Assembly (NCBI RefSeq): GCF_014358015.1
Contig: NZ_JACONV010000001.1
Span: 806,001-870,000 of the forward strand
From: Pseudomonas triticifolii
GTDB lineage: Bacteria > Pseudomonadota > Gammaproteobacteria > Pseudomonadales > Pseudomonadaceae
Reading direction: 5' to 3'
DNA: 64,000 nucleotides
Under the pieces are notes generated by a model. That model had not been told where the DNA came from. It saw only the letters and a program-made list of their open reading frames with translations, and did no database searches. The translations under genes were made by a program, and so were the position numbers. Below are positions 1 to 9,918 of the stretch, piece by piece (the stretch's first letter is position 1; each line of letters begins with the position of its first letter).

Positions 1-1
1 T

Positions 2-514
2 GACATCGTGATTTCTACCATCGTCGGCGGCTCTAACGTCGCGTTCTACAAGCAGCTCAAGGCTGCAGGGATCGACAGCAGCAACCAGACCCTGATGGCG
101 CTGGCCGTGACCGAAGAAGAAGTGACCGGCATTGGTGCCGAAAACCTCACCGGCTTTCTGACCTGCATGAGCTATTTCCAGAGCCTGAAAAATCCGGTCA
201 ACGAAAAATTCGTTCAGGCGTTCAAGACCCGTTACGGCCAGCAGCGTGTAATAGGCGACCCGATGGCCGCCGCTTACACGGCTGTTTATCTGTGGAAAAA
301 GGCCGTCGAGAAAGCCGGCAGTTTCGACGTGCCGAAGGTCATCGCTGCGTCCTCGGAAATGGAGCTGGATGCGCCTGAAGGCGAGATCAAAGTCCACAAG
401 GACAACCATCATCTGTGGAAGCGCGCACGTATCGGCACCCTCAATGCTCAAGGCCAGGTTGACGTGATCTACGAGTCCGCGCCCATCGAGCCCAATCCAT
501 TCCCGAAACTCTGA
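2..514 (+). CDS. urtA: UrtA, urea ABC transporter substrate-binding protein (C-terminal part)
   Basis: Periplasmic urea-binding subunit of the UrtABCDE importer; only the last 170 residues are inside the window, read in frame from base 2. The visible part has the type I branched-chain amino acid/amide binding-protein fold, with a 'VGGSN' hinge-like turn followed by the C-terminal lobe ('GDPMAAAYTAVYLW'). The internal GTG at base 8 is not a start. It is followed at once by permease and ATPase genes of the same transporter and then by urease, which fixes the substrate as urea by context. The assignment to UrtA rather than a general amide-binding protein rests on this context and on family resemblance (inference). 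Confidence 0.93.
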   Translation, partial: DIVISTIVGGSNVAFYKQLKAAGIDSSNQTLMALAVTEEEVTGIGAENLTGFLTCMSYFQSLKNPVNEKFVQAFKTRYGQQRVIGDPMAAAYTAVYLWKKAVEKAGSFDVPKVIAASSEMELDAPEGEIKVHKDNHHLWKRARIGTLNAQGQVDVIYESAPIEPNPFPKL

Positions 515-580
515 CACCTGCGGGGGCGTGAGTTGACGCGCGCCCGCCTCTTTCAACCTTCAGCGACAGGTGGCGACGCC

Positions 581-1483
581 ATGACTCTCGATACGCTGGT
601 AATGCAAGTCTTCAGCGGTTTCTCGCTGTTCTCGGTGCTGGTGCTCATGGCCCTGGGACTGACCATCGTGTTCGGCCTGATGGGCGTGATCAACATGGCC
701 CACGGTGAACTGATGGCGATGGGCGCGTACATGACCTACGTCACGTCGGTGGTGTTTCAGCGCTACCTGCCCGAACTCATGGGCTGGTATTTCATCGTCG
801 CGATTGGCGTCGCTTTTGTGGTGACCTTCGCTTTCGGTTTCCTGCTGGAGCGCTGTTTCATTCGCTTCATGTACAACCGCCCGCTGGATACCCTGCTGGC
901 GACCTGGGGCCTGTCACTGGTACTGCAGCAAGTGTTCCGCCAGGTGTTCGGCCCCAAGGAAGTCAGCGTGCCCACCGTGCAGTGGCTGCAAGGCGCGTGG
1001 AAAGTCAGCGAAGGGCTGGAGCTGCCGATCAACCGGATTTTCATCATCGGCCTGACGTTCGTCATCGCCGCCGCCGTGTTCCTGTTTCTTTACCGCAGCC
1101 GCTGGGGCCTGCGCATTCGTGCTGTGACCCAAAACCGCGCCATGGCGGGTGCTGCGGGCATTAACACAGCACGGGTGGACTCTGTGACCTTTGCGCTGGG
1201 GTGTGGGCTGGCGGGGATCGCCGGCAGTTCGTTCACCATGCTCGCCTCCACCGGCCCGGTCAGCGGCCAGCAGTACCTGGTGGACACCTTCATCGTGGTC
1301 GTGTTCGGCGGGGTCGAAAGCCTGCTCGGTACCTTCCTGTCAGCCTTCGCCATCGGCCAGACGCAGATTTCGCTGGAATACCTCACCACCGGTTCCATGG
1401 CCAAGGCCATGACCCTGCTGGTGGTCATCGTGCTGCTGTTCTTCCGCCCCAACGGCCTGTTCGCCACGAAAGTGAGACGTTGA
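581..1483 (+). CDS. urtB: UrtB, urea ABC transporter permease
   Basis: LivH-type inner-membrane permease of the urea importer, 300 residues. Hydrophobic segments run through the whole protein, and the motif 'GVINMAHGELMAMGAYMTY' near residues 38-56 is the usual LivH/UrtB signature. A longer reading frame opens at a TTG at 533, but the ATG at 581 is preceded by a purine-rich 'AGGTGG' and gives the normal permease N-terminus, so 581 was chosen. It lacks the long periplasmic N-terminal extension carried by some UrtB proteins. It lies 66 bases after urtA and one base before urtC, as part of one transcription unit. Confidence 0.93.
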   Translation: MTLDTLVMQVFSGFSLFSVLVLMALGLTIVFGLMGVINMAHGELMAMGAYMTYVTSVVFQRYLPELMGWYFIVAIGVAFVVTFAFGFLLERCFIRFMYNRPLDTLLATWGLSLVLQQVFRQVFGPKEVSVPTVQWLQGAWKVSEGLELPINRIFIIGLTFVIAAAVFLFLYRSRWGLRIRAVTQNRAMAGAAGINTARVDSVTFALGCGLAGIAGSSFTMLASTGPVSGQQYLVDTFIVVVFGGVESLLGTFLSAFAIGQTQISLEYLTTGSMAKAMTLLVVIVLLFFRPNGLFATKVRR

Positions 1484-1484
1484 G

Positions 1485-2624
1485 ATGAATGACATGACTG
1501 AAAAGCCGCCCGCCCTGCCCCAGACAACAACGTCGCGACCCGGCTGGCTGAGCGGCGGCTGGCTGCCGCTGCTGGAGCGCTACAGCCTGATCTGGCTATC
1601 GGTTCTGCTGCTGGTGGTGTTGCCGTTGTGCCTAGGCGATTTTCGCCTGGGGCTGGCGGGCAAGTACCTGAGCCTGGCGTTCTGCGCGGTCGGCATGGTG
1701 ATGATCTGGGGTTACGGCGGCATCCTCAGCCTCGGCCAGGGCATCTTCTTCGGCCTGGGCAGCTACATGATGGCAATGTACTTGAAGCTGGAAGCCACTG
1801 CCACGGATGAAGCCGCCAGCGCCCTCGCCGCCTTTTACGGCTCGGCCCTGCCCGACTTCATGATCTGGAACAGTGTCGAGGCGTTGCCGTGGTGGTGGAA
1901 ACCGTTCGAATCAGCGACCTTCACGCTGGTCGCGATCCTGATTCTTCCAGCGCTGCTGGCGTTCCTGTTCAGCTACGCCTATTTCAAGAAACGTGTGGGT
2001 GGCGTGTACTTCTCGATCATCACCCTGTCGCTGGCCTCGATCATGTCGATCATGATCATCGGTCAGCAAGGCTACACCGGCGGAGTAAACGGTCTCACCG
2101 ACTTCAAGACCGTTTTCGGCCTGAGCCTGCAAACGCCGCAGACACCCTGGATCCTGTACCTGATCACCACCCTGTTGTTGCTGGCCTGTGTCGCGATGTG
2201 CGGTTTTATCCTGCGCAGCCGACTGGGCAAGGTCATTGTGGCGATCCGTGATCGCGAAGACCGGGTACGATTTTCCGGCTACAACACCGCGCTGTTCAAA
2301 GCCTTCATCTTTGCCGTGGCGGCGCTGATCTCTGCACTGGGCGGCGTGATGTTCACCCTGCAGGTCGGTCTGGCCTCTCCTTCGCTGGTGGGCATCATTC
2401 CGTCGACTGAAATTGTCATCTACGCCGCCCTGGGTGGACGTCTGTCGCTGGTTGGTGCGGTGTACGGCACGCTGCTGATCGGCACGGCAAAAACCTATCT
2501 GTCGGAAAACTTCGTCAGCTTCTGGCAGTACTTCATCGGCTTTCTGTTCATGGGCGTGGTGCTGTTCCTGCCCGCAGGTCTGGCCGGTCTGCTGCAACGG
2601 CTGAACAACAAGGAGGCGAACTGA
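1485..2624 (+). CDS. urtC: UrtC, urea ABC transporter permease
   Basis: LivM-type second permease of the urea importer, 379 residues, pairing with UrtB in the inner membrane. 'GYGGILSLGQGIFFGLGSYMM' near residues 75-95 is the LivM/UrtC signature, and 'VAIRDREDRVRFSGYN' is the cytoplasmic coupling loop that contacts the ATPases. A cytoplasmic N-terminal tail of about 25 residues precedes the first membrane segment. Its stop overlaps the ATG of urtD (TGATG), which implies translational coupling. Confidence 0.93.
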   Translation: MNDMTEKPPALPQTTTSRPGWLSGGWLPLLERYSLIWLSVLLLVVLPLCLGDFRLGLAGKYLSLAFCAVGMVMIWGYGGILSLGQGIFFGLGSYMMAMYLKLEATATDEAASALAAFYGSALPDFMIWNSVEALPWWWKPFESATFTLVAILILPALLAFLFSYAYFKKRVGGVYFSIITLSLASIMSIMIIGQQGYTGGVNGLTDFKTVFGLSLQTPQTPWILYLITTLLLLACVAMCGFILRSRLGKVIVAIRDREDRVRFSGYNTALFKAFIFAVAALISALGGVMFTLQVGLASPSLVGIIPSTEIVIYAALGGRLSLVGAVYGTLLIGTAKTYLSENFVSFWQYFIGFLFMGVVLFLPAGLAGLLQRLNNKEAN

Positions 2625-3361
2625 TGGGTGCGCTACTACTGAGTGTCGAGGACCTGACCGTGTCGTTCGACGGTTTCAAGGCCGTGGACAACCTCAATTT
2701 CTACGTCGAGGAAAACCAGGTTCACGTGGTGATCGGTCCGAACGGCGCGGGCAAGACCACGCTGCTGGACATGATCTGCGGCAAGACCCGCCCCAGCGCT
2801 GGCAGCATTCGCTTCAAGGACCTGCAACTGGCCAACATGATCGAGTACCAGATCACTCGCGCAGGGGTGGGTCGCAAATTCCAGAACCCGTCGGTGTACG
2901 AAGACCTCACCGTGCGCGAGAACCTGGACATCTCCTCGCCGGATAAACGCGGCATTTTCAACTGCCTGTTCGCCGGCAAGAACACCGCCCTGCAGACCGA
3001 GATCGAGCAGACCGCCGAGATGATCTTTCTCAAGGACCAACTGGGCCGCAAAGCCGGGCTGCTGTCCCACGGCCAGAAGCAGTGGCTGGAGATCGGCATG
3101 CTCCTGATGCAACGCCCGGAACTGCTGTTACTGGATGAACCGGTGGCGGGCATGAGCGCTGGCGAACGGGAGAAGACCGCTGGCCTGCTCAAGCTCATCG
3201 CCAAGGGCCGGGCGATGGTGATCATCGAGCACGACATGGAATTCGTGAAGTCGGTGGCCGACAAGGTCACCGTGCTGCATCAGGGCAAGACCCTGGCCTA
3301 CGGCTCGATGGATCAGGTGCAGAACGATCCTCGCGTCATCGACGTCTATCTGGGGCACTGA
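2624..3361 (+). CDS. urtD: UrtD, urea ABC transporter ATP-binding protein
   Basis: LivG-type ATPase of the urea importer, 245 residues. Walker A 'GPNGAGKTT' lies near residues 38-46, the signature is 'LSHGQKQWLEIGMLL', Walker B is 'LLLLDEPVAGM', and the switch histidine is in 'IIEHDM'. The signature reads LSHGQ rather than LSGGQ, which is usual in this subfamily. It pairs with UrtE as a heterodimeric motor. The start overlaps the stop of urtC by one base, and urtE begins 2 bases after the stop. Confidence 0.94.
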   Translation: MGALLLSVEDLTVSFDGFKAVDNLNFYVEENQVHVVIGPNGAGKTTLLDMICGKTRPSAGSIRFKDLQLANMIEYQITRAGVGRKFQNPSVYEDLTVRENLDISSPDKRGIFNCLFAGKNTALQTEIEQTAEMIFLKDQLGRKAGLLSHGQKQWLEIGMLLMQRPELLLLDEPVAGMSAGEREKTAGLLKLIAKGRAMVIIEHDMEFVKSVADKVTVLHQGKTLAYGSMDQVQNDPRVIDVYLGH

Positions 3362-3363
3362 AC

Positions 3364-4053
3364 ATGCTGAATGTCACTGAACTGAACGTCTACTATGGCG
3401 ACAGCCACGTGCTGCGCAACCTGAGCCTTGATCTTGCGCCAGGCGAATCGCTGGCGATCATGGGCCGCAACGGCATGGGCAAGACCACCTTGCTGCGCAG
3501 CCTGGTCGGCATGCTGCCGACCCGAAGCGGCAGCATCAAGCTGGCCGGGCAGGAACTCACAGGCAGCAAGAGCTACGAACGCGTTGCGGCAGGCGTCGGC
3601 TTCGTGCCACAAGGCCGGATGATCTTTCCCTACCTGAGCGTCGAGGAAAACATCCTCACCGGCATGCAGGGCGCACCCGCGGCTGCAATTCCCAACTACA
3701 TCTTCGAGTACTTCCCGGTGCTGTTCGAGATGCGCAGGCGCAAGGGCGGCAACCTGTCCGGTGGCCAGCAGCAACAACTGGCCATCGCCCGGGCGCTGGT
3801 CTCCAACCCCAAGGTACTGATCCTCGACGAACCCACCGAAGGCATTCAGCCCTCGATCATCAAGGACATTGCCAAGGCCCTGAACCTGCTCAAGAAGGAA
3901 CGTGGCTTCTCGCTGATCGTCTCCGAACAGGTGCTGTCGTTTGCCATGGCGGTGGCTGACCGCTACCTGATCATCGAAAAAGGCGAGTTCGTGCACAGCG
4001 AAGTGCGCGAAACCGTCGACCGCGAGCGCATCCTGCGCTACCTCACGATCTGA
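3364..4053 (+). CDS. urtE: UrtE, urea ABC transporter ATP-binding protein
   Basis: LivF-type second ATPase, 229 residues, the usual size. Walker A 'GRNGMGKTT', Q-loop 'GFVPQGRMIF', signature 'LSGGQQQQLAIARAL' and Walker B 'VLILDEPTEGIQP' are all intact. The 'PTEGIQPSII' stretch after Walker B is typical of UrtE. It closes the transporter operon. The first urease accessory gene starts 21 bases later, so uptake and hydrolysis of urea are probably co-transcribed. Confidence 0.94.
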   Translation: MLNVTELNVYYGDSHVLRNLSLDLAPGESLAIMGRNGMGKTTLLRSLVGMLPTRSGSIKLAGQELTGSKSYERVAAGVGFVPQGRMIFPYLSVEENILTGMQGAPAAAIPNYIFEYFPVLFEMRRRKGGNLSGGQQQQLAIARALVSNPKVLILDEPTEGIQPSIIKDIAKALNLLKKERGFSLIVSEQVLSFAMAVADRYLIIEKGEFVHSEVRETVDRERILRYLTI

Positions 4054-4074
4054 ACCGGGACAGGAGAAATCGCC

Positions 4075-4515
4075 ATGCTGATACTCGACCGCATCCTCGG
4101 CCAGGCCAGCGACCCAGCCCTCGCCGACCGGCTTCATGACCTGAGCCATAACGGGCAGGTGGAAACCCTGAGCCTGTCCGGCAACGACATTCAGCGCCAT
4201 CGCCTGCGCCTGGCCAGCGACCGGGGCACCGACTGCGCAATTCGTCTGGAGCGGCATCAACAGCTACGCAACGGCTCGGTGCTGATGCTCGACGACAAGC
4301 GCGCCATCGTCGTGCAGATGCAGGATCAGCACTACCTGAGTCTGCAGCCACGCGATGCAGCCGCGGCGCTGGAACTGGGTTATTTCGCGGGCAACATGCA
4401 CTGGGCGGTGCGCTTTGCTGGCGACACTCTGCAGATCCCGCTCAACGGACCTGAAGCCGACTATCTGGAACGCCTTGCGCCAATGATCGCCGACGGCCGG
4501 GTGTCGCGCGCATGA
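4075..4515 (+). CDS. ureE: UreE, urease accessory nickel chaperone
   Basis: Cytoplasmic nickel-binding chaperone that delivers Ni to the UreDFG complex during urease activation; 146 residues. The N-terminal peptide-binding domain is followed by the metal-binding domain with the conserved histidine in '[12 protein letters not shown]' near residue 105. There is no histidine-rich C-terminal tail, so it should carry only the core nickel site. 'GGACAGGAG' precedes the start. The stop overlaps the ATG of ureF by four bases (ATGA). Confidence 0.92.
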   Translation: MLILDRILGQASDPALADRLHDLSHNGQVETLSLSGNDIQRHRLRLASDRGTDCAIRLERHQQLRNGSVLMLDDKRAIVVQMQDQHYLSLQPRDAAAALELGYFAGNMHWAVRFAGDTLQIPLNGPEADYLERLAPMIADGRVSRA

Positions 4516-5255
4516 CCGCCCTTCTCGATGACCTGGGCAGCGCCCTGCTGGCCTTGCAGCAGGCCGACAGTTTCTTTCCCACAGGCGCAGTGGCCTGGTC
4601 ATGGGGGTTGGAGACCCTCAAGGCGGACGGTCATCTTGGTCCGATTGAACGGGCTCCGCCGCGACGCCGACAGCGGGAAACACGTCCGGACCGCAGCGCT
4701 GAGGTATGCGGTTTTGTAGAGGGCCAGTTGCGTCACCGCTGGAACAGTTTCGACCGGGCCTTTCTGGTCGCTGCCTGGCAGTCAGCCGATGATCTGGATC
4801 AGTTGATGGCGCTGGACGCACAGGTCGAAGCGCTGACCCTGGCCGAAGAACTGCGTCAGGGCTCACGGCGTGTCGGCCAGGCGTTGCTGGGCGTTCACGT
4901 TGCGCTGGGTACGTCCGGCGCGGCGCCCTATCAGCAACGGGTACTGGCGGGCGACACCCCGGGGCACCTGCCCGTGTTGCAGGGCCTGATCTGGAAACAC
5001 CTCGGCATGCACCTGGAGCATTGCCAACTGGCGGCTGCCCACGGCCTGTGCACCGGTCTGGTCAGCGCCGCCGTGCGCCTCGGTGTGATGGGCCACATTG
5101 ACGCCCAGCGAGTGTTGACCGCGATGCAACCGTTGATTGCGCAACTGCTGGCTCAAGACCCACCCGAACCGGACAACGCCAGCAGCTTCACGCCCATGGC
5201 CGAAATCGCCGTCATGCGCCATGAAGTTCAGGCTTTGCGCCTGTTCGCCAATTGA
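4512..5255 (+). CDS. ureF: UreF, urease accessory protein, with an unusual basic insertion
   Basis: Part of the UreD-UreF-UreG activation complex, where UreF acts on the GTPase UreG. The N-terminus '[22 protein letters not shown]' and the later helical region, including '[24 protein letters not shown]', are typical. Between 'KADGHLG' and '[10 protein letters not shown]' (about residues 42-67, bases 4635-4712) there is an arginine/proline-rich stretch without counterpart in UreF as I know the family. It brings the protein to 247 residues against roughly 220-230. The stretch could be a real loop or the result of compensating frameshifts, since another frame reads open there. Start is by ATGA overlap with ureE. 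Confidence 0.85.
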   Translation: MTALLDDLGSALLALQQADSFFPTGAVAWSWGLETLKADGHLGPIERAPPRRRQRETRPDRSAEVCGFVEGQLRHRWNSFDRAFLVAAWQSADDLDQLMALDAQVEALTLAEELRQGSRRVGQALLGVHVALGTSGAAPYQQRVLAGDTPGHLPVLQGLIWKHLGMHLEHCQLAAAHGLCTGLVSAAVRLGVMGHIDAQRVLTAMQPLIAQLLAQDPPEPDNASSFTPMAEIAVMRHEVQALRLFAN

Positions 5256-5279
5256 TCACCTGCCCGCAGGAGCCACGCC

Positions 5280-5975
5280 ATGCTGCTGACCCCCACCGAG
5301 CTTGAACGCCTCACCCTGTACACCGCCGCCGAACTGTCGCGCAAACGGCGCGGCAAGGGCCTACGCCTGAATTTCCCGGAAGCCTCAGCGCTAATCGCCG
5401 ACGAGATTCTGGAAGGCGCTCGCGAGGGACGCAGCGTGGCGGAACTGATCGGCTTCGGCTCGACGATTCTCAACACCGATGACGTAATGCCCGGTGTCGC
5501 CGATTTGCTGCCGGTGTTGCAGGTCGAAGGCACCTTTGCGGACGGCACCAAGCTGGTCACGGTTCACCAACCGATCCGGCCTGGCCGACTGCCGCTGACG
5601 GTCATGCCCACACCCGGCGAAATCCTCGCGCCTGAAGGCGATATCCAGCTCAACAGCGGCCGACCCACTGCGACGCTGCGCGCCCTGAACACCGGCGACC
5701 GCCCGGTGCAGATTGGCAGCCATTACCACTTCTTCGAGGTCAACAAGGCGCTAGATTTCCCCCGCGAAACCGCCTTCGGCATGCATCTGGACATTCCGGC
5801 CGGCACCGCTGTGCGCTTTGAACCCGGCGAGCTGCGCGAGGTGCAGTTGGTGCAGTTTGGCGGTACCGGCGACATTCACGGTTTCAGCGGCCTCACCAAC
5901 GGCAACCTGCACGACCCGGCCTGCAAACGCATGGCGCTGAAGCGCGCGCGTGCCCAGCATTTCAAGGGAGCCTGA
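5280..5975 (+). CDS. ureA: UreAB, fused urease gamma/beta subunit
   Basis: Structural urease subunits gamma and beta joined in one 231-residue chain. Residues 1 to about 100 are the gamma subunit ('[20 protein letters not shown]', '[15 protein letters not shown]'). From about residue 105 the chain is beta ('[17 protein letters not shown]', '[12 protein letters not shown]', '[15 protein letters not shown]'). Separate ureA and ureB genes are commoner, but this fusion is known in P. syringae (established knowledge). A good ribosome site ('GCAGGAG') precedes the ATG. It is followed 4 bases later by ureC. Confidence 0.94.
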   Translation: MLLTPTELERLTLYTAAELSRKRRGKGLRLNFPEASALIADEILEGAREGRSVAELIGFGSTILNTDDVMPGVADLLPVLQVEGTFADGTKLVTVHQPIRPGRLPLTVMPTPGEILAPEGDIQLNSGRPTATLRALNTGDRPVQIGSHYHFFEVNKALDFPRETAFGMHLDIPAGTAVRFEPGELREVQLVQFGGTGDIHGFSGLTNGNLHDPACKRMALKRARAQHFKGA

Positions 5976-5979
5976 GCCC

Positions 5980-7692
5980 ATGGCCACAATGACCCGTAAG
6001 GAATACGCCGCGATGTACGGCCCGACCACCGGCGACGCTATCGGGCTGGGTGATACTTCGCTGCTGGCCGAAGTCGAGTTCGACCACGCGGTGCCCGGCG
6101 ACGAGTGCCTGCACGGCGGCGGCAAGACGCTGCGTGACGGCATGGGCCTGATGCCCGGTCACGACAGCGACGACGGTGCCCTCGACATGCTGATCTGCAA
6201 CGCGCTGATCATTGACCCGGTGATCGGCATCGTCAAAGGCGACATCGGCATCAAGGACGGCAAGATCGTCGCCATCGGCAAGGCGGGCAACCCGCAGATC
6301 ATGGATGGCGTCCATCCACAACTGATCTGCGGCGTCGCCACCACCGTGCGCGATGCCGAAGGCCTGATCGTCACGCCGGGCGGCATTGACGTGCATGTGC
6401 ATTTCGACTCGGCGCAGCTGTGCGATCACGCGCTGGCGGCCGGGCTGACCACGTTGATTGGCGGCTCGCTGGGCCCGATCACGGTGGGCATCGACTGCGG
6501 CGGCGAGTGGAACGTCGGCAAGATGCTCCAGGCGTCCGAGCACTGGCCGATCAACTTCGGCTTTCTCGGACGCGGCAATTCGAGCAAACCCGAATCGCTG
6601 CTCGGGCAACTGCGCGGCGGCTGCCTGGGACTGAAAATCCACGAAGACTGGGGCGCGATGCCGACAGTGATCGACACCTGTCTGAAAGTCGCCGATGAAT
6701 ACGACTTTCAGGTGCAACTGCACACCGACACGCTCAACGAGTCCGGTTTTCTGGAGGACACGCTGGCGGCCATCGGCGATCGAACGACCCACATGTACCA
6801 CACCGAAGGCGCGGGCGGCGGGCATGCGCCGGATATCATCAGCGTGGCGGGCAAGCCCAACTGCATCCCCTCCTCGACCAACCCGACCAACCCCTACACG
6901 GTCAATACCTTCGACGAACACCTGGATATGATCATGGTCTGCCACCACCTCAATCCGGACGTGCCGGAAGACGTGGCGTTCGCCGAATCCCGAGTGCGAC
7001 CGCAGACCATCGCGGCCGAGGACATCCTGCACGACACCGGCGCGATCTCGATCCTGGGGTCCGACAGCCAGGGCATGGGCCGCATCAACGAAGTCATCTG
7101 TCGCACCTGGCAACTGGCGTCAAAGATGAAAGACCAGCGCGGTCGTCTCCCGGAAGAAACCACTGCGCTGGGCGACAACGAACGCATCAAGCGCTACATC
7201 GCCAAGTACACCATCAACGCCGCACGCGTGTTCGGCATCGACAGTTACATCGGGTCGCTGGAGCCGGGCAAGCTCGCCGATCTGGTGCTCTGGCGACCGG
7301 CGTTCTTCGGCATCAAGCCGGAACTGGTGGTCAAGGGCGGCTTCATCGTGCATGGCGTGATGGGCGATTCGGCGGCGTCGCTCTACACCTGCGAGCCACT
7401 GATGATGCGCCCGCAATGGGGCGCGTTCGGCGAAGCGAGCAAGGCGCTGTCGGTCAATTTCGTCAACCGGCTGGCCATCGAAGCCGACACCGCCAGCACG
7501 CTGGGCCTCAAAAAAGCGCTGCTGCCCGCGTTCGGCACGCGCACCCTGCGCAAGTCCGACATGCTGCACAACGATGCCTGCCCGGACATTCGCGTCGACC
7601 CGCAGACCTTCGATGTCTACGCAGACGGCGAGCGGCTGTTCTGCGACCCGGTCAGCGAAGTCCCGCTCGCCCAACGCTACATGCTGCGCTGA
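5980..7692 (+). CDS. ureC: UreC, urease catalytic alpha subunit
   Basis: Ni-dependent urea amidohydrolase (EC 3.5.1.5), 570 residues. The active-site residues are all visible: His139 and His141 in 'DVHVHF', the carbamylated Lys219 in 'LKIHEDWG', His248 in 'QLHTDT', His274 in '[10 protein letters not shown]', the mobile-flap pair Cys321-His322 in 'MVCHHL', and Asp362 in 'GSDSQGMGR'. After the first nickel site it reads 'HFDSAQLC' rather than the usual HFICPQ, a mark of a divergent urease lineage. The reading frame opens at 5950 but the ATG at 5980 follows 'AAGGGAG' and gives the normal N-terminus '[16 protein letters not shown]'. Confidence 0.96.
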   Translation: MATMTRKEYAAMYGPTTGDAIGLGDTSLLAEVEFDHAVPGDECLHGGGKTLRDGMGLMPGHDSDDGALDMLICNALIIDPVIGIVKGDIGIKDGKIVAIGKAGNPQIMDGVHPQLICGVATTVRDAEGLIVTPGGIDVHVHFDSAQLCDHALAAGLTTLIGGSLGPITVGIDCGGEWNVGKMLQASEHWPINFGFLGRGNSSKPESLLGQLRGGCLGLKIHEDWGAMPTVIDTCLKVADEYDFQVQLHTDTLNESGFLEDTLAAIGDRTTHMYHTEGAGGGHAPDIISVAGKPNCIPSSTNPTNPYTVNTFDEHLDMIMVCHHLNPDVPEDVAFAESRVRPQTIAAEDILHDTGAISILGSDSQGMGRINEVICRTWQLASKMKDQRGRLPEETTALGDNERIKRYIAKYTINAARVFGIDSYIGSLEPGKLADLVLWRPAFFGIKPELVVKGGFIVHGVMGDSAASLYTCEPLMMRPQWGAFGEASKALSVNFVNRLAIEADTASTLGLKKALLPAFGTRTLRKSDMLHNDACPDIRVDPQTFDVYADGERLFCDPVSEVPLAQRYMLR

Positions 7693-7717
7693 GCCTGTTT
7701 TCTAAAGGAGATTGACG

Positions 7718-8377
7718 ATGAGCCTGCCCTTGAATGCGCCAACCCTCGCTGCAGCACAGCCGCACCCTGGCGCCGCCCGTGTCGGCATCGGCGGCCCGGT
7801 CGGCTCAGGCAAGACCCGTTTGCTGGAACAGTTGATCCCGCGTTTTATCGCGCGCGGAACAGAGCTGGCCATCATCACCAATGACCTGGCGACCCGCGAG
7901 GATGCAGAACGTGTGCAGCGCAGCGGCCTGATCGACCCGATGAGAGTTCGCGCCGTGGAAACCGGCGCCTGCCCGCACACGGCGATTCGTGAAGATCCGA
8001 CGCTCAACCTGCAAATGGCCGATGAGCTGGAGGCGCATTTCAAGAACCTTGATCTGGTGCTGATCGAGTCCGGCGGCGACAACCTGGCCTCGACCTTTTC
8101 GCTGGACCTGGTGGATTACTGGATCTTCGTCATCGATGTGGCCGGAGGTGACGATATCCCGAGAAAACGAGGCCCGGGCGTGCTGAGCTGCGATTTGCTG
8201 GTGGTCAATAAGTACGACCTGGCGCCCCATGTCGGCGTCGATCTGCAGCGTATGCGCCGTGAGTGCGCCGACGCACGCGACGGTCGCCCGGTGCTGTTCA
8301 CCAACTGCAGCACGGGCGATGGTGTCGATGAAGTGGTCGAGGCGATCAGCCGGGCCGTGCTGTTCGACCGAGCATGA
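7718..8377 (+). CDS. ureG: UreG, urease accessory GTPase
   Basis: SIMIBI-class GTPase that powers nickel insertion into urease; 219 residues. P-loop '[17 protein letters not shown]' lies near residues 25-41, the Cys-Pro-His nickel site is in '[14 protein letters not shown]', and '[12 protein letters not shown]' is the G4 guanine-specificity motif. The ATG at 7718 follows 'AAAGGAG' with good spacing; an in-frame TTG six bases upstream is rejected. The last bases overlap the ureD start (ATGA), so the two should be translated together. Confidence 0.95.
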   Translation: MSLPLNAPTLAAAQPHPGAARVGIGGPVGSGKTRLLEQLIPRFIARGTELAIITNDLATREDAERVQRSGLIDPMRVRAVETGACPHTAIREDPTLNLQMADELEAHFKNLDLVLIESGGDNLASTFSLDLVDYWIFVIDVAGGDDIPRKRGPGVLSCDLLVVNKYDLAPHVGVDLQRMRRECADARDGRPVLFTNCSTGDGVDEVVEAISRAVLFDRA

Positions 8378-9231
8378 ACGCCCGCCAAGCGATGCTGCCA
8401 GGGCAGACGCGCCCCGCGGCGCAGATTAGCTTCAGCAGAGCGCCATCAGGGATCAGCTATGTCTCTCGTCAGGAAGTGGGCTATCCCTTTCATCTGGGCC
8501 GCACCCTCAAACTGCCGCAAGACCCACCCGGTATGGCAGCGATCTATCTGCAATCCTGCTCGGGAGGGCTTTTTGCCGGTGAATACGTGCGCTTGCATCT
8601 GCATGCAGAGGCTGGCACGCAGGTCCATGTCAGCACGGGTGCGGCGACCATCGTCCACAGCATGCTCGAACAACCGGCGCGCCAGACCGTCACCCTGCTG
8701 GCCGAAAGCGGCGCGCTGCTGGAATACCTGCCCATGGCGACCATCCTGTTTCCGCAGGCTCGCCTGCACAGCCAGGTGCTGCTGACCTTGCACCCCGACG
8801 CGCGAGTGCTGATGTGTGACGCGTTTTGCGTGCACACCCCATCAGGATCAGAGGGATTGCCGGGCTATTATCGAGCGCACCTGGAAGTACGCTGCCCTGC
8901 CGGACGTTTGCTGGCTGCGGATCGTCTGGCCCTCACCGGCGAAGACCTGCAGCGTTGCCTGCCAGGCGTCAGCGGATCGTTCAAAGCCTTGGCCACCTTC
9001 ATGCTGATCGGACAGGGCTTGCCGGTGGATGAAGTAAAACAGGGCTTGCGCACCGCGTTGTCTGCTTTGGCGGACAGCTATGTGGGCGTCAGTGCGCTGC
9101 CCAATGATTGCGGCGTTTCGGTAAGGGTCATGAGTCTTGACGCAGTGGCCTTGCGTCATGCGCTGCACCTGGCCTGGGCCGCAGCGCGGCTGCATCTGAC
9201 CGGTGTAGTGCCGCAGGTACGGCGCAAGTGA
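8374..9231 (+). CDS. ureD: UreD, urease accessory protein
   Basis: Scaffold protein that binds apo-urease and conducts nickel from the UreG dimer; 285 residues, normal length. Typical UreD blocks are 'PLHL'-like '[17 protein letters not shown]', '[36 protein letters not shown]' in part, and '[16 protein letters not shown]'. The start overlaps ureG. It is the last gene of the urt-ure run: the next gene is on the opposite strand and the two ends converge with 20 bases between them. Confidence 0.93.
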   Translation: MNARQAMLPGQTRPAAQISFSRAPSGISYVSRQEVGYPFHLGRTLKLPQDPPGMAAIYLQSCSGGLFAGEYVRLHLHAEAGTQVHVSTGAATIVHSMLEQPARQTVTLLAESGALLEYLPMATILFPQARLHSQVLLTLHPDARVLMCDAFCVHTPSGSEGLPGYYRAHLEVRCPAGRLLAADRLALTGEDLQRCLPGVSGSFKALATFMLIGQGLPVDEVKQGLRTALSALADSYVGVSALPNDCGVSVRVMSLDAVALRHALHLAWAAARLHLTGVVPQVRRK

Positions 9232-9251
9232 CAACACCTAAAACCAAATCG

Positions 9252-9698
9252 TTACCAAACCAACGGGATGGAGAACTTACCCAACCGAGCCACATCAGCG
9301 GCAATATCGGCAATCGTGACGCTGGCAAGCTCATCTTCGAGCGCGGCGCGAGCACGGTCTAACGCCGGCTGTAATGCCTCGATAATATTGCCGCCGACTG
9401 CACATTCTTCGCAGGGCGGAACACGGTGCAGCGAGAACAGTTCGGTGTCCTCGACAGCCCTGTAGATATCCACCAACCTGATCTGTTCGGCAGGTTTGGC
9501 CAGCAATGCCCCGCCTCCTGCACCGAGTTGGGAGCGTGTCAGCCCGGCATCACTCAGGCGCGACAGCAGGCCACGGATCACGACCGCACCCGTGTTCGCC
9601 GAATAGGCAAGATCTTCCGAGCGCAACGGCTTGCCATCGCTCACAGCGAGCGCCGTGAGGGTATGAACAGCGACGACGAAGCGGGTACTGGTGGGCAT
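9252..9698 (-). CDS. Rrf2 family transcriptional regulator
   Basis: Cytoplasmic winged-helix regulator of the Rrf2 family, 148 residues. The N-terminal HTH covers about residues 1-60 ('SEDLAYSANTGAVVIRGLLSRLSDAGL'), followed by the family glycine-rich turn 'GAGGGALLAKPAEQIRLVDIYRAV'. Only two cysteines are seen, in 'PPCEEC' near residues 96-99, fewer than the three used by Fe-S sensors IscR and NsrR, so it resembles the YwnA-like subgroup. Convergent with ureD, so it is not obviously a urease regulator. The target is unknown. Confidence 0.85.
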   Translation of the reverse strand: MPTSTRFVVAVHTLTALAVSDGKPLRSEDLAYSANTGAVVIRGLLSRLSDAGLTRSQLGAGGGALLAKPAEQIRLVDIYRAVEDTELFSLHRVPPCEECAVGGNIIEALQPALDRARAALEDELASVTIADIAADVARLGKFSIPLVW

Positions 9699-9803
9699 GA
9701 AGGTTTGGCCTGCGCGATGCTTATGTGTCGCCGACGTTATGACAGAGGGTATTCGCTGTCAACCGCTGACTGTACGGCGCCGGTTGGGTGCAAGGAACTT
9801 GTC

Positions 9804-9835
9804 CCGGTTCGGGTGGTTCAGGTACACCGAACCGG
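9804..9835. repeat. Inverted repeat in the Rrf2-GS intergenic region
   Basis: CCGGTTCGG (9804-9812) and CCGAACCGG (9827-9835) are perfect 9-bp arms separated by 14 bases. They lie between the start of the Rrf2 gene (9698) and the end of the glutamine-synthetase-like gene (9919). No T-run follows on either strand, so it is either a weak hairpin terminator for the minus-strand gene or a protein-binding site upstream of the Rrf2 gene. The rest of the 220-base gap shows nothing else. Confidence 0.5.
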
Positions 9836-9918
9836 AACGCGCGCGTCTGGTAACAGCGCGGACAGGGTCAGCCGCTGCCGTCAGCGGTCCGTTTCAAGGC
9901 ATGCTGACGGGCGAACAC

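Noticed and set aside
5962..7113. Long minus-strand open frame of 383 codons
   Set aside because: It lies fully opposite ureC, whose active-site residues are intact; such frames are common in GC-rich codon patterns.
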